A DNA stretch of 64,000 nucleotides. It comes from Dryomyza anilis (Eukaryota; Arthropoda; Insecta; Diptera; Dryomyzidae). The stretch covers positions 74,034,367 through 74,098,366 of the forward strand of contig OX638133.1 of NCBI GenBank assembly GCA_951804985.1, read 5' to 3'. Every line of letters starts with the position of its first letter. Within the stretch, counting starts at the first letter, position 1. Made by a program: the position numbers and the translations under genes. This document shows, piece after piece, positions 10,691 to 22,625 of this stretch. The notes below the pieces were generated by a model. The model was given only the letters and a program-made list of their open reading frames with translations. It made no database searches and had not been told where the DNA came from.

Positions 10691-11004
10691 TATTTGCGTT
10701 TTGGTCAGGATATACCCTCACAAAATTCGTATTAATAATTCAGTAAATTGTCCGAATCCAAAGATATTTTATATACGTTATAATAATTCACGAATAAACC
10801 AAAATAACAAAAAAAAAATTGAAAATAAAACTATTTTACTAATTTTTAAAGCACTTCGAACTTTAAAATTTGAATTCCCAACATTTTTAAAAATGCACAT
10901 TCGCCCCTTTGGCATGACAGTGACGATATGTATATAAATTTCATTATGTTTTTACGTAAAAAATAAACAATATTTATATTTTTATTGCGTTTTTTGGCTT
11001 GTTT

Positions 11005-11150
11005 GTGGAACCGAAAGTGGAACCATTACTGGGAATATGAACCGGAACTGAAATCGTTATTTTATTTTGTTATAGAACCGGAACCCTTTTTTATTTTTTT
11101 ATAGAACCGGAACTGGAATCGAAATTCGGAAAGAAATTCGGTTGTTTGTT
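11005..11150 (+). repeat. GGAACC/GGAACT hexamer tract, second copy
   Basis: Three blocks of GAACCGGAACTGAA / AGAACCGGAACTGGAATC separated by T-rich DNA, as at 1555-1690. Confidence 0.6.
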
Positions 11151-11376
11151 TCGTCCAAATATTGTTTCGGCTTTCTAAGACTATTTGAATTTCCACCTTT
11201 TTTTGTTTTTACATTTTTTTTGATATATTGTAGGGATCTCGTTTATTTACAAGAAATTAAAGTTTTCTTTAAAAATTCAATAACTTTACTTATATTTTTT
11301 TCTATACACCGTCCACATATTTAAATTTCTACATTGCTTTTTAACTCTTCTACATAAAACCCCTTACGTAAATCAG

Positions 11377-11377
<1 letters not shown>

Positions 11378-11461
<84 letters not shown>
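11378..11461. repeat. (TA)42 microsatellite
   Basis: An uninterrupted TA dinucleotide run of 84 bp. The reading frame through it is an artefact. Confidence 0.97.
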
Positions 11462-11466
<5 letters not shown>

Positions 11467-13159
11467 AAAAAATTACGCACAATACAAAAGAAAAATCCGG
11501 AAATTAGTAACGCTTTGTAAGGGCTACAATAAAAATCACTTAACACAATCAATGTCAAAAGAATTGAATGCGAAAGTTTTCAACGCAAAGCTGCCGGCTA
11601 TAAAGTCCTAAGCCCTTTTTAACCTCGTTTAAGCGACCCAAAGCGACATAAGAGCCAAAAAATGAAAAATATATTTTTAATTTCTAGATGAAATTTGAAC
11701 TTTAAACACATGATAATAATAAAAACAATAAACTTTCTTCTTTCTTTCAGACACAACATGCAAAGAGATTTTTGTTGAGCCAGAGACAAAAAATCATATG
11801 GTGCACTTGAAGTAATACTAAAAAAAAGGGACTGCCTGGTACTGATCTCTAAAGATCGTTGGGTCGTGCCTCTAACAAACAGAAAAATGCGTACAATGCA
11901 CAGAAATGTGATTGATGAAAGCTAATTGGCCTGCAGCAGCAGCCGAAACCAACGAACATAAAACCAAGAGGTAGGCTTTAGAGTAAAAAGGGCTTTAAGT
12001 GTCTGCGCATGGTGTTAAATGAAATGAAAATGAAATCTAATAAAAGTGAAAACGAAAAACATTAGAAATAAACCAAATTTTGTGGGTGTAGAACATTAAG
12101 CAGTTTACAAATAAAAAATATATAAAAATTTGTTAAAAGATAAAAATAAGTCGCATGAAATAAAGATAAATCTTAGAAAAAAATAAAACCCTAAACATGC
12201 TTTTTGGAAGCATAACCTAAATTGGTTGGCTTTCTTCTGGTTATCAGCGGCTCAGCGCACAAATCATATCCGGCTCTGGCAGCTCAATTTTATGAACTGT
12301 CACTTTTGACAAGTCAAATATTGATTTTAGGCTGAGCTCAAATCAATATTTGACTGTGAAGAAAATCACATGCTGCGAACTTTAGCTGTTTCTAAGCGTT
12401 TTTAGGTTTTCGTTTTTTTTTTTTTTTTTTGGTTAAAAGTGAAAGTTTTTTTAACGCTAGATCACGCAGTTTTTTTTTGTACCGAAAATTGTAGCCTCTT
12501 TGAAGCTACTATCTGTTTGTCTCTTTCTTCAACTTTTGATAGTCGCTCATTTGCTCTTTACGCCTTTTTACAGCTGTCAAATGCAGTTTATTTAAATTTT
12601 TTTATACTGTTTAAGTTTTTCTATTAATTTACGCACTTTTCAAGGCGTTTGACGCGCTGCACCTCGTGGTTTTAACGCCGCGGCGCTATTTGTGATGCGG
12701 GCGTCTGAGAGACTTCAACTCTAAACTTTTGCCATTTTATGTATTTTAGTTATTTTTATTTATTCTTCCAAGTTGTAGGTGTAGCCTGGCGCTGCTTGAG
12801 TTCGAACGTTTGTGTGTGGCCAAAGTGTTAAAATTACAAAAACAGTTTTAAATTATTTAATTTGACAGTTTGTTGTTTGGTAAAGGTGGTAACTACAAAA
12901 TAAAATACACATTAATTACCATTTTAAGATCTTCACCCAGATAAGACATGTTTTTTTCAAATGCAGATGTATTGAGATTTGAGACCAAAAATGACGATTA
13001 ATGGAAATACATTTCAAATGCATTTTGCTATATTTTATAATTTTCTGTTTAATAGTATTTTTAATTGATTTTAAATGTTTCATTGTATAGTGTTTAATTT
13101 GCTATCTTTTCTATATATTTATACAGGGTGTTTGATTCATCGATGTCAATAATGCATTA
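11462..13159. other. Unassigned, less repetitive intergenic DNA
   Basis: No gene recognised. It is less monotonous than its surroundings: GC-rich patches at 12630-12710, and a perfect 14-bp inverted repeat at 12313-12326/12341-12354 (GTCAAATATTGATT, 14-nt loop). A pyrimidine tract plus CAG at 11737-11750 looks like a splice acceptor, but no convincing exon follows. At 13128-13181 a GGGTGTTTGA/TCAAACACCC pair abuts the next element. Confidence 0.4.
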
Positions 13160-14045
13160 AAAAATGTCAAACACCCAGTTTAAGAATCAGGGTGTTAAGG
13201 ATATGCTTATTACTATCATGACCTAGTCAAGAAATTTGTTATAAAGTATAATCTGTTGATAAAGGAATAACAATTTTAAAGTTATGTTTTAGTAAATTAA
13301 ATTACCTTTCTCACATCTTCAAACTCCACATCTTCAAACTCCATCATTATTTCCTTTTTTAAAAATAACGTAAAGTTGAAATTTACAAAAATAAAAATTA
13401 AAAGTTTTACTTTGTCATTGATTTTGTCCAACTATCTCCAATTTATAATGATAGACTAGATCATTCTCAGTACTTTCTAACTAATTACACTGATTTTAAA
13501 CTGGTAAGGTATCCTGCATAAATAATTAAACAGTGACGGGTCTTGTGATTTTGTGGTAGAAATAAAAGAAATAAATTATTATGTTTGGAAATATGATCAG
13601 AAAATATGTTCTGTGAAGTAATATGATAATTATAACAATTTTCATAAATGTTTGAAATTATTTCTCGATTATTTTGATTTTTTTTAATTTCAATTATTTC
13701 CGCGGAATACCTTACCAGTTTAAAATCACTAAAATTATTTAGAAAGTACTGAAAATGAACTGGTCTATCATTCTAAATTAGAAAAAATGGGGTGATCAAT
13801 AACGAAATTTTGATAAAATCAATGACAAAGCCAAAACTTGTTTTGTTATTTTTGTTAATTTCATTTTCAACTTTACGTTTCTTTTTCAAAAGGAAGAAAT
13901 CACGGGGTTCAAAGATGTGATATACCATTGAAAAGGTAATTTAAAATTCTAAATTTTTTTTTTTTTTGACGAGGTCATGTTAGTATATGCATGTCTTAAA
14001 CACTCTGTATCTTAAACTGGATGCAAAATTAGACATTTGTATTTT
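13160..14045. mobile_element. ~0.9 kb element with long inverted arms
   Basis: The left arm (CCCAGTTTAAGAATCAGGGT, then a GACCTAGTC string, then TCACATCTTCAAACTCC) is complementary to the right arm (GGTTCAAAGATGTGA, then GACGAGGTC, then TATCTTAAACTGGATG). The inner arm ends at AAACTGGTAAGGTATCC and its inverse at 13709. The arms are about 80% alike by eye over roughly 330 bp, with a 180-bp centre and no coding capacity. Confidence 0.7.
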
Positions 14046-14099
14046 ACATTTTTTTATTTTTTTGTGTCATAGAATGACTTTCTGAATTATTGAATTATT

Positions 14100-15180
14100 G
14101 ACATCTGTCTGGCTGGCAGGCTGATCCAGGAGCACGTCTAAACAATTGTACCGATTTGTCTGAAATTTTGCACGGGGATACTATGTAGACCGGAGGGTGA
14201 CATATGCTAAATATATATTGACAGTATTGGACGGAAATTTCCATAAAACTTTAACTTTCAAAATGATATAACAAATTTTAAAAAACCAAAAACACAAAAC
14301 AAAAGCAAAAATAAAATCAAAATCAATAACACAAAAGCAAAAACTCCAAACAGAAGGAAAAAGACTGAAATAAAAGCAAAAATAAAAACGCTAAAACAAA
14401 GGAAAAAAAAAGGAAAAACAAAAAAAAAAAACGCAAAAACAAAAAAAAGTAAAAACACAATAGCAAAATCACAAAATAGAAGGCAAACACAAAAGCAAAA
14501 CCCCAAAAGCAGGTACACAAAAATGACATTATCAAAACCCTACAAATTTGACGATAATTTTTAATTTCGATATAATAATGATAAATTTTAGATATAAAAC
14601 TTAAAGTATTTGAAAATTTAATTACATGTTTTTTATATTTTATGTCAAAAAATAAAATTTTCTGAACAAATAAAATTTGATTATCGAAAATAAATCCATT
14701 TATGATATCATCTCGATATCTATAACGTCAAAAACAACGATACCGTTTTAGACAGGTTCGTTTTATCGAAAACCCTATCGTTTTTGTATCATTATAGATT
14801 ATCGAAAACGACAATTTGATCCTATAAATGATTTCGTTTCGATATCGTAAAACTATCGTTTGGTTTGCTGGGAATCACAAAAGGAAAAGCAAAACAAAAA
14901 AAGAAAAACACAAAATATCATAAACACAAAACAAAAGCAAACAGACAAAAACAAAAGCAAATACACAAAAACAAAAATAAAAGCCAATGCCAATGCAAAA
15001 GCCAAAACAAACGAAAAATAAAACAAAAGCAAAAACACAAAGTCAATCTCAAAAACAAAATCAAAAGTTAAAACAGATTCGAAATAAAAAATAAAAAAAA
15101 ATATGCAAAAGAAATAAGGAAAAAAACACAAAAGGCTTAAAACATAGGTGCAAATATAAGCAAAAACCAAAAGAAACAAA
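14100..15180 (+). mobile_element. Helitron-derived segment with A-rich tandem DNA
   Basis: 14115-14270 matches the 5' subterminal part of the Helitron-like element (ACCGGAGGGTGACATATGCT versus CCGGAGGGTGTCATAGGCTA). Two blocks follow, 14270-14530 and 14865-15180, made of A with scattered C/G (AAAAGCAAAAACAAAA type). Between them is a 300-bp piece rich in ATCGATA-like strings (CGATATCG, TATCGAAAAC), probably an insertion. The long lysine- or phenylalanine-rich frames here are low-complexity artefacts. No 3' CTAG end was found. Confidence 0.5.
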
Positions 15181-16389
15181 ATATACAGCTATGCTTAGAA
15201 AAATGAGCACGAAATCTATTATTTTTTTGAAATTTTTGTTTGGTTTGTATTGAGGCCCTTTTTTTTTGTTAATTTATAAAGTTTAAATTTATTTTTAATA
15301 ACACTACTCAACACGATTTTTCTTATGGACATACCATGTTCATTTTTTATAATTGGCTGGTGCTGATTGTGACCTTCTTAGCCACATAAGGTTTGTATTT
15401 GTTGTTATTTTAATTTTAGGCCCTTTCTCAGAATATTTAGAAAAAAAATCTGTAGAACTGTTGAAAAATATTTATTTTTCATTTTTAAATTGAATTTTTC
15501 TTCAAATTCACAATACAAATTTTAAAATTCATTTCTACGATATTTGGATCCAAAATCGAAATTTATTTTTAGACTCTTAGAATTTTTTTTAGTATTTAGG
15601 ATCTAATTACAATAAAAAAATAAATTATGGTTAGCCAGAGCATAGTCCAAACTGACTATCAAAATTACTGAAATTCACTTAGTTATTAATCACCAATCTT
15701 TAACCAAAGAATTGACTTTAATGCTCATGTGCATCACTTAAATACCCTGCAAACGATGCACGTTGCCATAAACAAAAAAAAATGAACAAAATAAAATTAT
15801 TCAATTAAAACACTTTTTTGCAAGCAGATCAGCTCAAATTGCGGCGCTAACAATTTAAATAATTTGCCAACTAGACAGACAGTCAGACAATTCTTCTGGC
15901 TGTCTAACGATGAGACTAACGATGAGACTGGCTGCTGATCGGCCGACCATTTGTTTGTCTGTCTGTCCGAATGACTATTTTTCTGTCCATGTAGCTCTGT
16001 CTATTGGTCTGGCTTTTGTGTCTGTCCAACCAACCATCTGTCTATGTGGCTGTCATGACTGTCCGTTCAACTGTCTGCATAAATATCATCGTCAACGTGA
16101 AACAAATGACGATCAACGCGGCGGCAACAACATGCAAAACAGATTCTTATTTATTACGCGAAATGAAGAATTGTTCCCTTAGAAGAGCCATAGAAGAAAC
16201 ATACAACTGACAGCGTAGCTGTTTTTGGCAAGATTAGCAGAGAAATGCAAAATAACAAAAAAAAAAATGAGAAACCACAAAAAAAGGAAAAACGCGAACA
16301 ACGTGTTGCATTCACACGAGCAACACTTCTGATGCTGTAGCGAACAGGATTGCCAACTTTTTAAGATTTTGATAAATTATTTGTTCTAC
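15181..16389. other. Intergenic DNA with a TGTC-rich tract
   Basis: 15590-15720 resembles part of repeat family D (AGCATAGTCCAAACTGACTA versus 23575 on). 15875-16090 is a cryptic repeat of CTGTC/TGTCTGTC with mixed sequence between. 16090-16330 has higher complexity but no supported exon. Confidence 0.35.
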
Positions 16390-17326
16390 ACACAGAAAAA
16401 AAGTGTGTAAATATAACTAAAATGTTAATCAATCAAATTAATTTTGCCGATGTAACATTTAGTAGCATTGAATTCCATATTCGTAATAATGAGAATATGT
16501 TAATTGGAGAAATTTTAATTAATTTTTTTGGCATATTGATATTAAAGTTGTTATATATATTATATTTTTATTGGGAATTTTTAAATCATTAATTAATTAA
16601 TTAGTAACATCAATTAAAAATTTCATACGATAGAAATTTGATCAATTAAACATTTTGTTACATTAAATAAAATATTTTTCGAATATAAACATATGAAAAT
16701 AAAAATAATTTAATTCAATATATAACATAACATAAATATTAAATAGGTATTTATACTTTTTGATATGCTTTGTAAAATTCTTTCAACCTAACGAATGTTT
16801 CACCGAAGTCAATTTTAACAACTTCTAGAGGTGGACCAATTAATTGAGTCAAACATAATATTTGATTTTCGCTTTTTAATGATTCAATATACAACAAAAT
16901 GAGCATCATAAGCTGTTTGTTCAAATTCTTGACAGCAAAAATAAATTGAGTCATTTAATGCTTTAATAACTTAACATACTCTAAATAATGCAATATCCTG
17001 TTTTAAAATAATAACGTAGAAGAAAATAATGATAGAAGAAACTGAACGATGCCGCCGACGCACAAACAAAAAACAAAATGAAATCCAGAAGAAAAAACAG
17101 TGTTGCAAAATGAATAAATCAAAAGTAACAAATAAAAGTAGTTAATACTATTAAAGATTTAGTTGTATTGAAATTATATTAAATTTATTCCAATTAATAT
17201 TTTAATTAAAAAATGTGTAAATACAATTAATTAATTAATAAATACATTCATATTTTTAATTGGAATACGATTTTGTTTGCTATTAATATCAATTGTTATA
17301 TGTACGTATAATATTTTTTTCTGTGT
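16390..17326. mobile_element. TIR element, ACACAGAAAAAAA ends
   Basis: ACACAGAAAAAAA at 16390-16402 and its inverse TTTTTTTCTGTGT at 17314-17326 bound about 940 bp. Further inside, the TAATCAATCAAATTAA and TTAATATCAATTG stretches are loosely complementary. It belongs with the ACAC-N-AGAAAA-ended elements at 45919 and 48428, judged on termini only. Confidence 0.5.
16751..16954 (-). other. Short ORF inside the TIR element, unknown
   Basis: A 67-codon frame with a true ATG and TAA stop. The predicted product looks amphipathic and mixed in composition (ending ETFVRLKEFYKAYQKV), unlike the low-complexity frames nearby. No domain or catalytic motif was recognised. It could be the tail of a lost element-encoded protein or a chance frame; chance is quite possible in 75% AT DNA. 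Confidence 0.2.
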
Positions 17327-20300
17327 ATAAATTTAGGCGATGGGAATAAGAAATGACTAAGTCCATTTTTGTAAAACAAAATTATGTTACCCGGATTCGG
17401 ATTCGTATAAATGATTAATTCATTAAAACATTAAAAACATTAAAGAGTTCATTCAAGTTTTCCTAAAAGTCCATATTTGCTGATCAAAATTAGCTAATTA
17501 CACATATTACTCCCAATATCTTCCAGATAGTAGCACCCTACGGAATATGTAGTAAAATGTAAAACTTGACAGATATTTAATAAATAAAATTACCGTTTGC
17601 TGCATACCGGTTTTTCGTGTTTTTGTCAAAATGCCATAACATGGACTTAGTAATTTTTGATTTCCAACGCCTTAATTATTTGGAATATAAATTGCTTTAT
17701 GCTAATTAAACACTCATTGAACATAGCATAAAAATTTGAATAGAAATGGAAGTATATTATATCTTCAGAATCTTTTTCCAGTTGCCTTTTCAAAATCTTT
17801 CATTTCTATATTCGACGAATGGAAAAACTCAGTTTTTCGACTCTTTAATAATTGATCGTAATTTATTTAAATTTTATAAATTGCTCTATTGTTTTAATTT
17901 TGCGTTTTCTGAACCAAGGTGTATTAAGAAAAATAAGTAACATTTGCAGAGCTAACTTCAATTAAAGTTTTTCAAAATAAAGACAGCAGAAAATGTAAGC
18001 TCTGTTCTGACCTGAATTTTTGATTGAAAACCGCCACCCATGCCTGAAAATTGCTCTCCATATATGAAAATCATCTGAACTCTTCATTTCAAAATAAGTA
18101 TTATAAAATTTTATTCATGAAGTATTCAGGTTTGAAATTTCAAATGAATTGTTAAGATACTTTTTCATGAACCATGACATTGTCAATGATTCATTCAATA
18201 ACTATTTAAATTACTGCGTACACTGATATTACCTAAGTGGAAATTGGTTAAATTTAGCCTTATTTAAAATTCGTCCTTGATCAGAATACGACAAGGCATC
18301 CCTATCATAGGTCACCTCAAATGATCCTAATCAGAGTCCAATATAGTAATCCAAATTTCAAAACCATGTAAGGCACTTTTACGAAGAATACGAAGAATAC
18401 TGATCCAAATCCTATGCAACGGAACCTGTTCAGACACTTATGAAAAAATCTTCTTGGAAATCGCATTATTATAATCTCATCTAGATGTTAATAATATCCT
18501 TTTATACATAAATTAAAGAAATATAATTATTATATTATAATAAGATATTCTAATAAATAAAATATTAAACATTAATGCAATTCAAATTATGAATATTTTT
18601 AAAAATTGTTGTTTGTTATTCGACCTAAAATAGAGTTATTGCAAAAATATCGTTTTTGCGGGCTCAAGGTCTTGCCAGATACAAAGTGCTATGTACTGGG
18701 GAGTGAAACAAACAACAATTGACAAAAACAAAAAGTTGTTGGCTGACCGTACAGCTGTTTTTAAAAATTTCAATATTTTATTTAGACTCTAATTGTTGAG
18801 TCTGAGACAACTTTTTCTTTGCACAAAACTAGTTTTGTGTTAGAATTTGATAAAATAAATTTCAGATGAATTTAAATATGCATCGAAACAAATAAGAATA
18901 AAAAAGTGAAAAGTGATGTGTAAAGTGAAGAAAAGTGTAACACTAGGAATCTGAGCAGGATAGCAACTTACAATAGCGTCGGGAACCGATGTGAAATACT
19001 GTATTAAAAATTAACTTTTTTTTTTTTAATTAATACATATGTCTGTAATTTACGTTCAAAAGCATATGTTTTTCATTTTACTACATTGATGTAGTTGTTT
19101 TAGTATGGAATTTAACTACATATTTTGAATGCATTTTTATATAAAATTTCAATACATAACTTGATTTTGTCTTTATTTATACATCCTAGAATATAATTTA
19201 AATTACCAAATATCCTTTTAGTTTTACTAAAATTTGTTTTTATTTTACTTTGTTGTGATATTTAATTTAAGAAAATTATTTTTGTATTTTATAAAAAAAA
19301 AACAATTCTTAATTGATACGGAAATTTTTGTTTTAGATATTTTCGAAAAATATTGCAAAATCGTTGTCAAAATGTTTAAATATCATATAATTCCATCAAA
19401 TTTTATAATATGAGCAAATTAAAAAATAATAAACATTTTTATCGAAATTAGTTCGAGAATGGTTCGAGTCATCGAATGTCCCAAAAACATTCCAAGGGAA
19501 TTTAATTTAATTTTTTATATGAGTTTTATACGTTACTTAAATTTTGTAAGCAATCAACTTTATTTTATTAAAAATAATTTGTGCTCTATTTTTTATTTTC
19601 AATAAATGTCTCAATCTTAAGTTAATTTTAGAATTATCATAAAATTAAATAGTTGGTAAGCCTAGCTGCAAATAATGATATGAACATTGCTTACAACGAG
19701 TTGTTGCGATTGACGAACGTAATTTGTTTAGAATTTTTTTTATTTTTTTATTTGAAAAATTCAAATAAAATTTAAAGAATTCACCAATGGATGCGGAAGA
19801 CACCAAATAAAAGCAGCGAGAAAGAGCAAAAGAATTAAAAGCCAAGAATTAAAAAGATTTGCGCGAAGATCAAGATGCGGCGGCAACTGATTTACAATTG
19901 TTGTTAGTTTGTTGTAAATTATAATTTTGTGTTTTTGTCAAATATAATGAGCGCTAACCAAAATAACACAATTTGCTATTGTTTGAAATACAATGCAATT
20001 TGTTGTTGTTACTTTATATTCAATTAAAAGTCACAAAAATATTTTTGAACATTTTTCAAAATATTTGATGTAGGTTTTCACTTGATTTTATATTATAATT
20101 ATGCGGCTACGGACCATAACTAAATGCTATAGAAACACAGTAATATGGTCAACTTTATGACAACTGTTACATCACAAAAACTATAAAAAAGTAACAATAG
20201 CTATGAAAAATCATATAAAACCAAAAAAAAAAAAAATAACAAAGATTAAGAAAACTTAAAGAAACTTGGAAAAAATAAGAAAAACTATTACAGAAAAAAC

Positions 20301-20599
20301 AAATACGAAGAGTGTCTGTCGAATGTAGACACCAACCATAGTCATAACTTACCTAACCGTCAAACATACCAAATATGAAAAAACATTTTTTTTTAGTTAA
20401 CTCAGAGAAAAGACTTCAAAAGCAACATCAATATATATGAAGAGAATCGTAAAAATCATAGAAAATAAAAGTGATTTAAACTGCTTTTGCGCTATAACTC
20501 GAAATGCTCCGAGGAACATGTTGGGCGATGACAGATGAAAATTACTGCTGCGCTTATTTGCATGCAAAAATTGGAATTCATAAAAAAATATTTTTCTAA
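17327..20599. other. AT-rich intergenic DNA, no gene seen
   Basis: About 3.3 kb with only short open frames lacking recognisable domains. No inverted or tandem structure was noticed beyond simple A/T runs. Confidence 0.45.
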
Positions 20600-20603
20600 T
20601 CTA

Positions 20604-21836
20604 TAAGGACTGCGTCGAATAAAATTGTCCGCTACAAAAATGAAAAAATCTAGAAATCTAGTAATCGAATTTTTATAGAATAAAATATTTTATTTTGCAA
20701 ATTATTTTTAGATTTAAAAAAAATATAAAAAACCAGAAATTTTTTTTAATAAAAAGTTTTAATTTTTCCCTCACAGCTGCTGAAGACCACTTTCTTTTAA
20801 AGTCTTGAAGGTCTTTGGCCACTTTTTTTGTTGTCTTCATTTCCATTTTTACTAAAGCCCAGTATCTCTCAATCGGCCTGAGTTCTGGACAGTTTGGTGG
20901 ATTGGCTTCTCTAGGCACCAAAATCACTGCATTTTGTTGGATCCACTCTATGGCCGTTTTGCTGTAGTGACATGAAGCGAGGTCAGGCCAAAAAAATGTG
21001 GACACTTCATGTTGGTGTAAAAATGGAAGCAATCTCTTTTGCAAGCATTCCTTCACATATATTTCGCTATTAATTGTACCCGATGTCACGAATGAGCTGC
21101 TCCTTTTTCCACAACTGCAAATTGCCTGCCAAACAAGGAATTCCTTTGGGAATTTTGTCATTTTTTTTTATTTGAATTTTTCAGCGACATTTCCTCGAGA
21201 ATCGGCTGTATAAAATTCCTGCCCAGGTAGCTGAGAAAAGTCCGCTAAAACATAAGTTTCGTCGTCCATTATTCAGCATTCGAATTTTTTAAAAAAATCT
21301 TGGTTCAGCTTTTTAGCTCGTTGTTTTGCGGTTTCATTCTTGACGGCATTTCTATCCGGAACTTTTTGGACCTTGTACGTCTTCAGCCCAGCTTCTTTCT
21401 TAGTCCTGCGCACGAAAGATTCTGAGCAATCCGCCTTTCTCGCCAATTTCCTTCCGGATATGCTTGGATCTTTCTTTAAAATATTCACAACCTTCTTCGA
21501 CTTTTCACGATCATGTGGGACTTTTACAAGAACCTTTCTTCCGATCAATACTCAGGTCTTCCTTAAAGCGGTTGATAACGCGAGAAATGGTCTTAGGGTT
21601 AGCCCCTACCTCCTTGGCAATTTTGTCCTCCTAGGTTGTTTTTGAAAAATTTTAATTATATTTTCTCGCACTTCCACTTCGTTTGCCATTTTCGCGTTAA
21701 ATAAATTTTGTATTGACTATAACTGCACAAATTATTTTCTGCCATTTAATTCAGAGCTACTATGATCAATTTGAATCTTGCAATAGCACATTATGGGAAG
21801 ATATGTAACGGACAATTTTATTCGACGCAGTCCTTA
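20604..21836 (-). mobile_element. Tc1/mariner-superfamily element (DD37E type)
   Basis: 28-bp terminal inverted repeats beginning TAAGGACTGCGTCGAATAAA are identical at 20604-20631 and, inverted, at 21809-21836. TA lies directly outside both ends (20602-20603, 21837-21838), the superfamily's target duplication. The element is 1233 bp and contains one broken transposase gene. It sits four bases inside the 5' end of the Helitron-like element. Confidence 0.95.
20673..21689 (-). pseudogene. DD37E mariner-type transposase pseudogene
   Basis: Encoded a cut-and-paste transposase of about 340 residues, the normal length for the superfamily. The ATG is at 21689 (start MANEVEV). The first HTH follows after a one-base frameshift around 21630 (KEVGANPKTISRVINRF). 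A second HTH follows (SGRKLARKADCSESFVRR). The catalytic core has the first Asp in IMDDETYVLADF, the second in FWPDLASCHY, and the Glu in CPELRPIERYW. There are 37 residues between the second Asp and the Glu, which defines the DD37E group known from mosquitoes. Two in-frame stops, TGA (21275-21273) and TAA (21170-21168), flank the first catalytic Asp. No functional protein can be made, though the terminal repeats are intact and could be mobilised in trans. Confidence 0.93.
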
Positions 21837-22124
21837 TATATAAAACTCTTGGTCCGTCTCAGACAGACAGACCGACAGACCGGTCTGTCTGTCTGTTTGT
21901 TCCAGCATCACGACTAAACCGCTAAACCGATTTATCTGAAATTTTTCACCAGGATACGATGGAGTCCGGAGGGTGTCATAGGCTATATATGGGCGCGATT
22001 GGACTAATGGGCTTGGTACCTCCCATACAACCTAAACATTCCAAACGATAGAACTCAGCACAAACACAAGCTAAAAAGATGAAACAAAAAACTCAAATAC
22101 AAAAAAAAAATATACAAAAGCAAC

Positions 22125-22430
22125 CACACCACAGTAAAACTCACCACAATAAAACTCATCACACAAAAATTCACCACACTAAAATTCACCACACTAAAAT
22201 TCACCACACTAAAACTCACCACACTAAAACTTACCACACTAAAACTCACCACAACAAAATTCACCACATTGAAACTCACCACAATAAAACTTACCACACT
22301 AAAACTCACCACACCAAAATTCACCTCACCTAAACTCACCACACTGAAACTCACCACACCAAAATTCACCTCACCTAAACTCACCACACTGAAACTCACC
22401 ACATTAAAACTCACCACACTAAAATGTTTA
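22125..22430 (+). repeat. (CACCACACTAAAACT) minisatellite inside the Helitron
   Basis: About twenty units of CACCACACTAAAA(C/T)T, 15 bp each, with minor variants (ACAATAAAACT, CTCACCTAAACT). The TKTHH-type frame and its reverse are artefacts. Confidence 0.9.
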
Positions 22431-22435
22431 CTGTG

Positions 22436-22625
22436 AAAAACTCTACGTGGATGAATTCTACGGGAAAGAAATCTACCGGGAACAATTCTACCGGGATAAG
22501 TTCTACGGGAAGATTTCTTCCGGGAAGAATTCTACTGGGATGAGTTCTACGGGAAGATGTCTACCGTGAAGAATTCTACGGGAAAGCGTTCTATGGTGAA
22601 GAATTTTACGAGGCAGTCTGAGAAA
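22436..22625 (+). repeat. (GAATTCTACCGGGAA) minisatellite inside the Helitron
   Basis: About a dozen units of the type AATTCTACCGGGAAGA, adjacent to the previous array but unrelated in sequence. The inverse of both arrays, in order, is seen at 28350-28440. Confidence 0.8.

Larger units (their letters stand above)
7562..10930. mobile_element. Composite inverted-repeat region with shared outer ends
   Basis: The sequence ATATCGTCACTATCATGCCG (7564 on) recurs inverted near 10926 as the complement of ATATCGTCACTGTCATGCCA. The match continues through AAGGGGCGAATGTGCA in both, giving about 40 bp of outer inverted repeat. Enclosed are the foldback element (7590-9950) and two palindromic elements (10065-10412, 10430-10690) that carry internal versions of the same CATGCCAAAA/GGCGAAT string. 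I infer repeated insertion or internal rearrangement of one family. Confidence 0.6.

Noticed and set aside
11737..11900. Possible exon after TTTCTTCTTTCTTTCAG
   Set aside because: The acceptor-like site is good, but the following frame stops quickly and no donor, partner exon or domain is visible.
14258..15179. Phenylalanine-rich 'membrane protein' frames
   Set aside because: They are the reverse complement of A-rich low-complexity DNA, with no balanced composition or start context.
15910..16210. C-rich plus-strand frames (CLSVCP..., VWLLCLSNQPS)
   Set aside because: The cysteine and valine content derives from the TGTC-rich cryptic repeat; two overlapping frames are equally open and neither shows a domain.
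22055..22417. Frames reading TKTHH or VVSFSVVSF repeats
   Set aside because: Direct translation of the 15-bp minisatellite in both directions.
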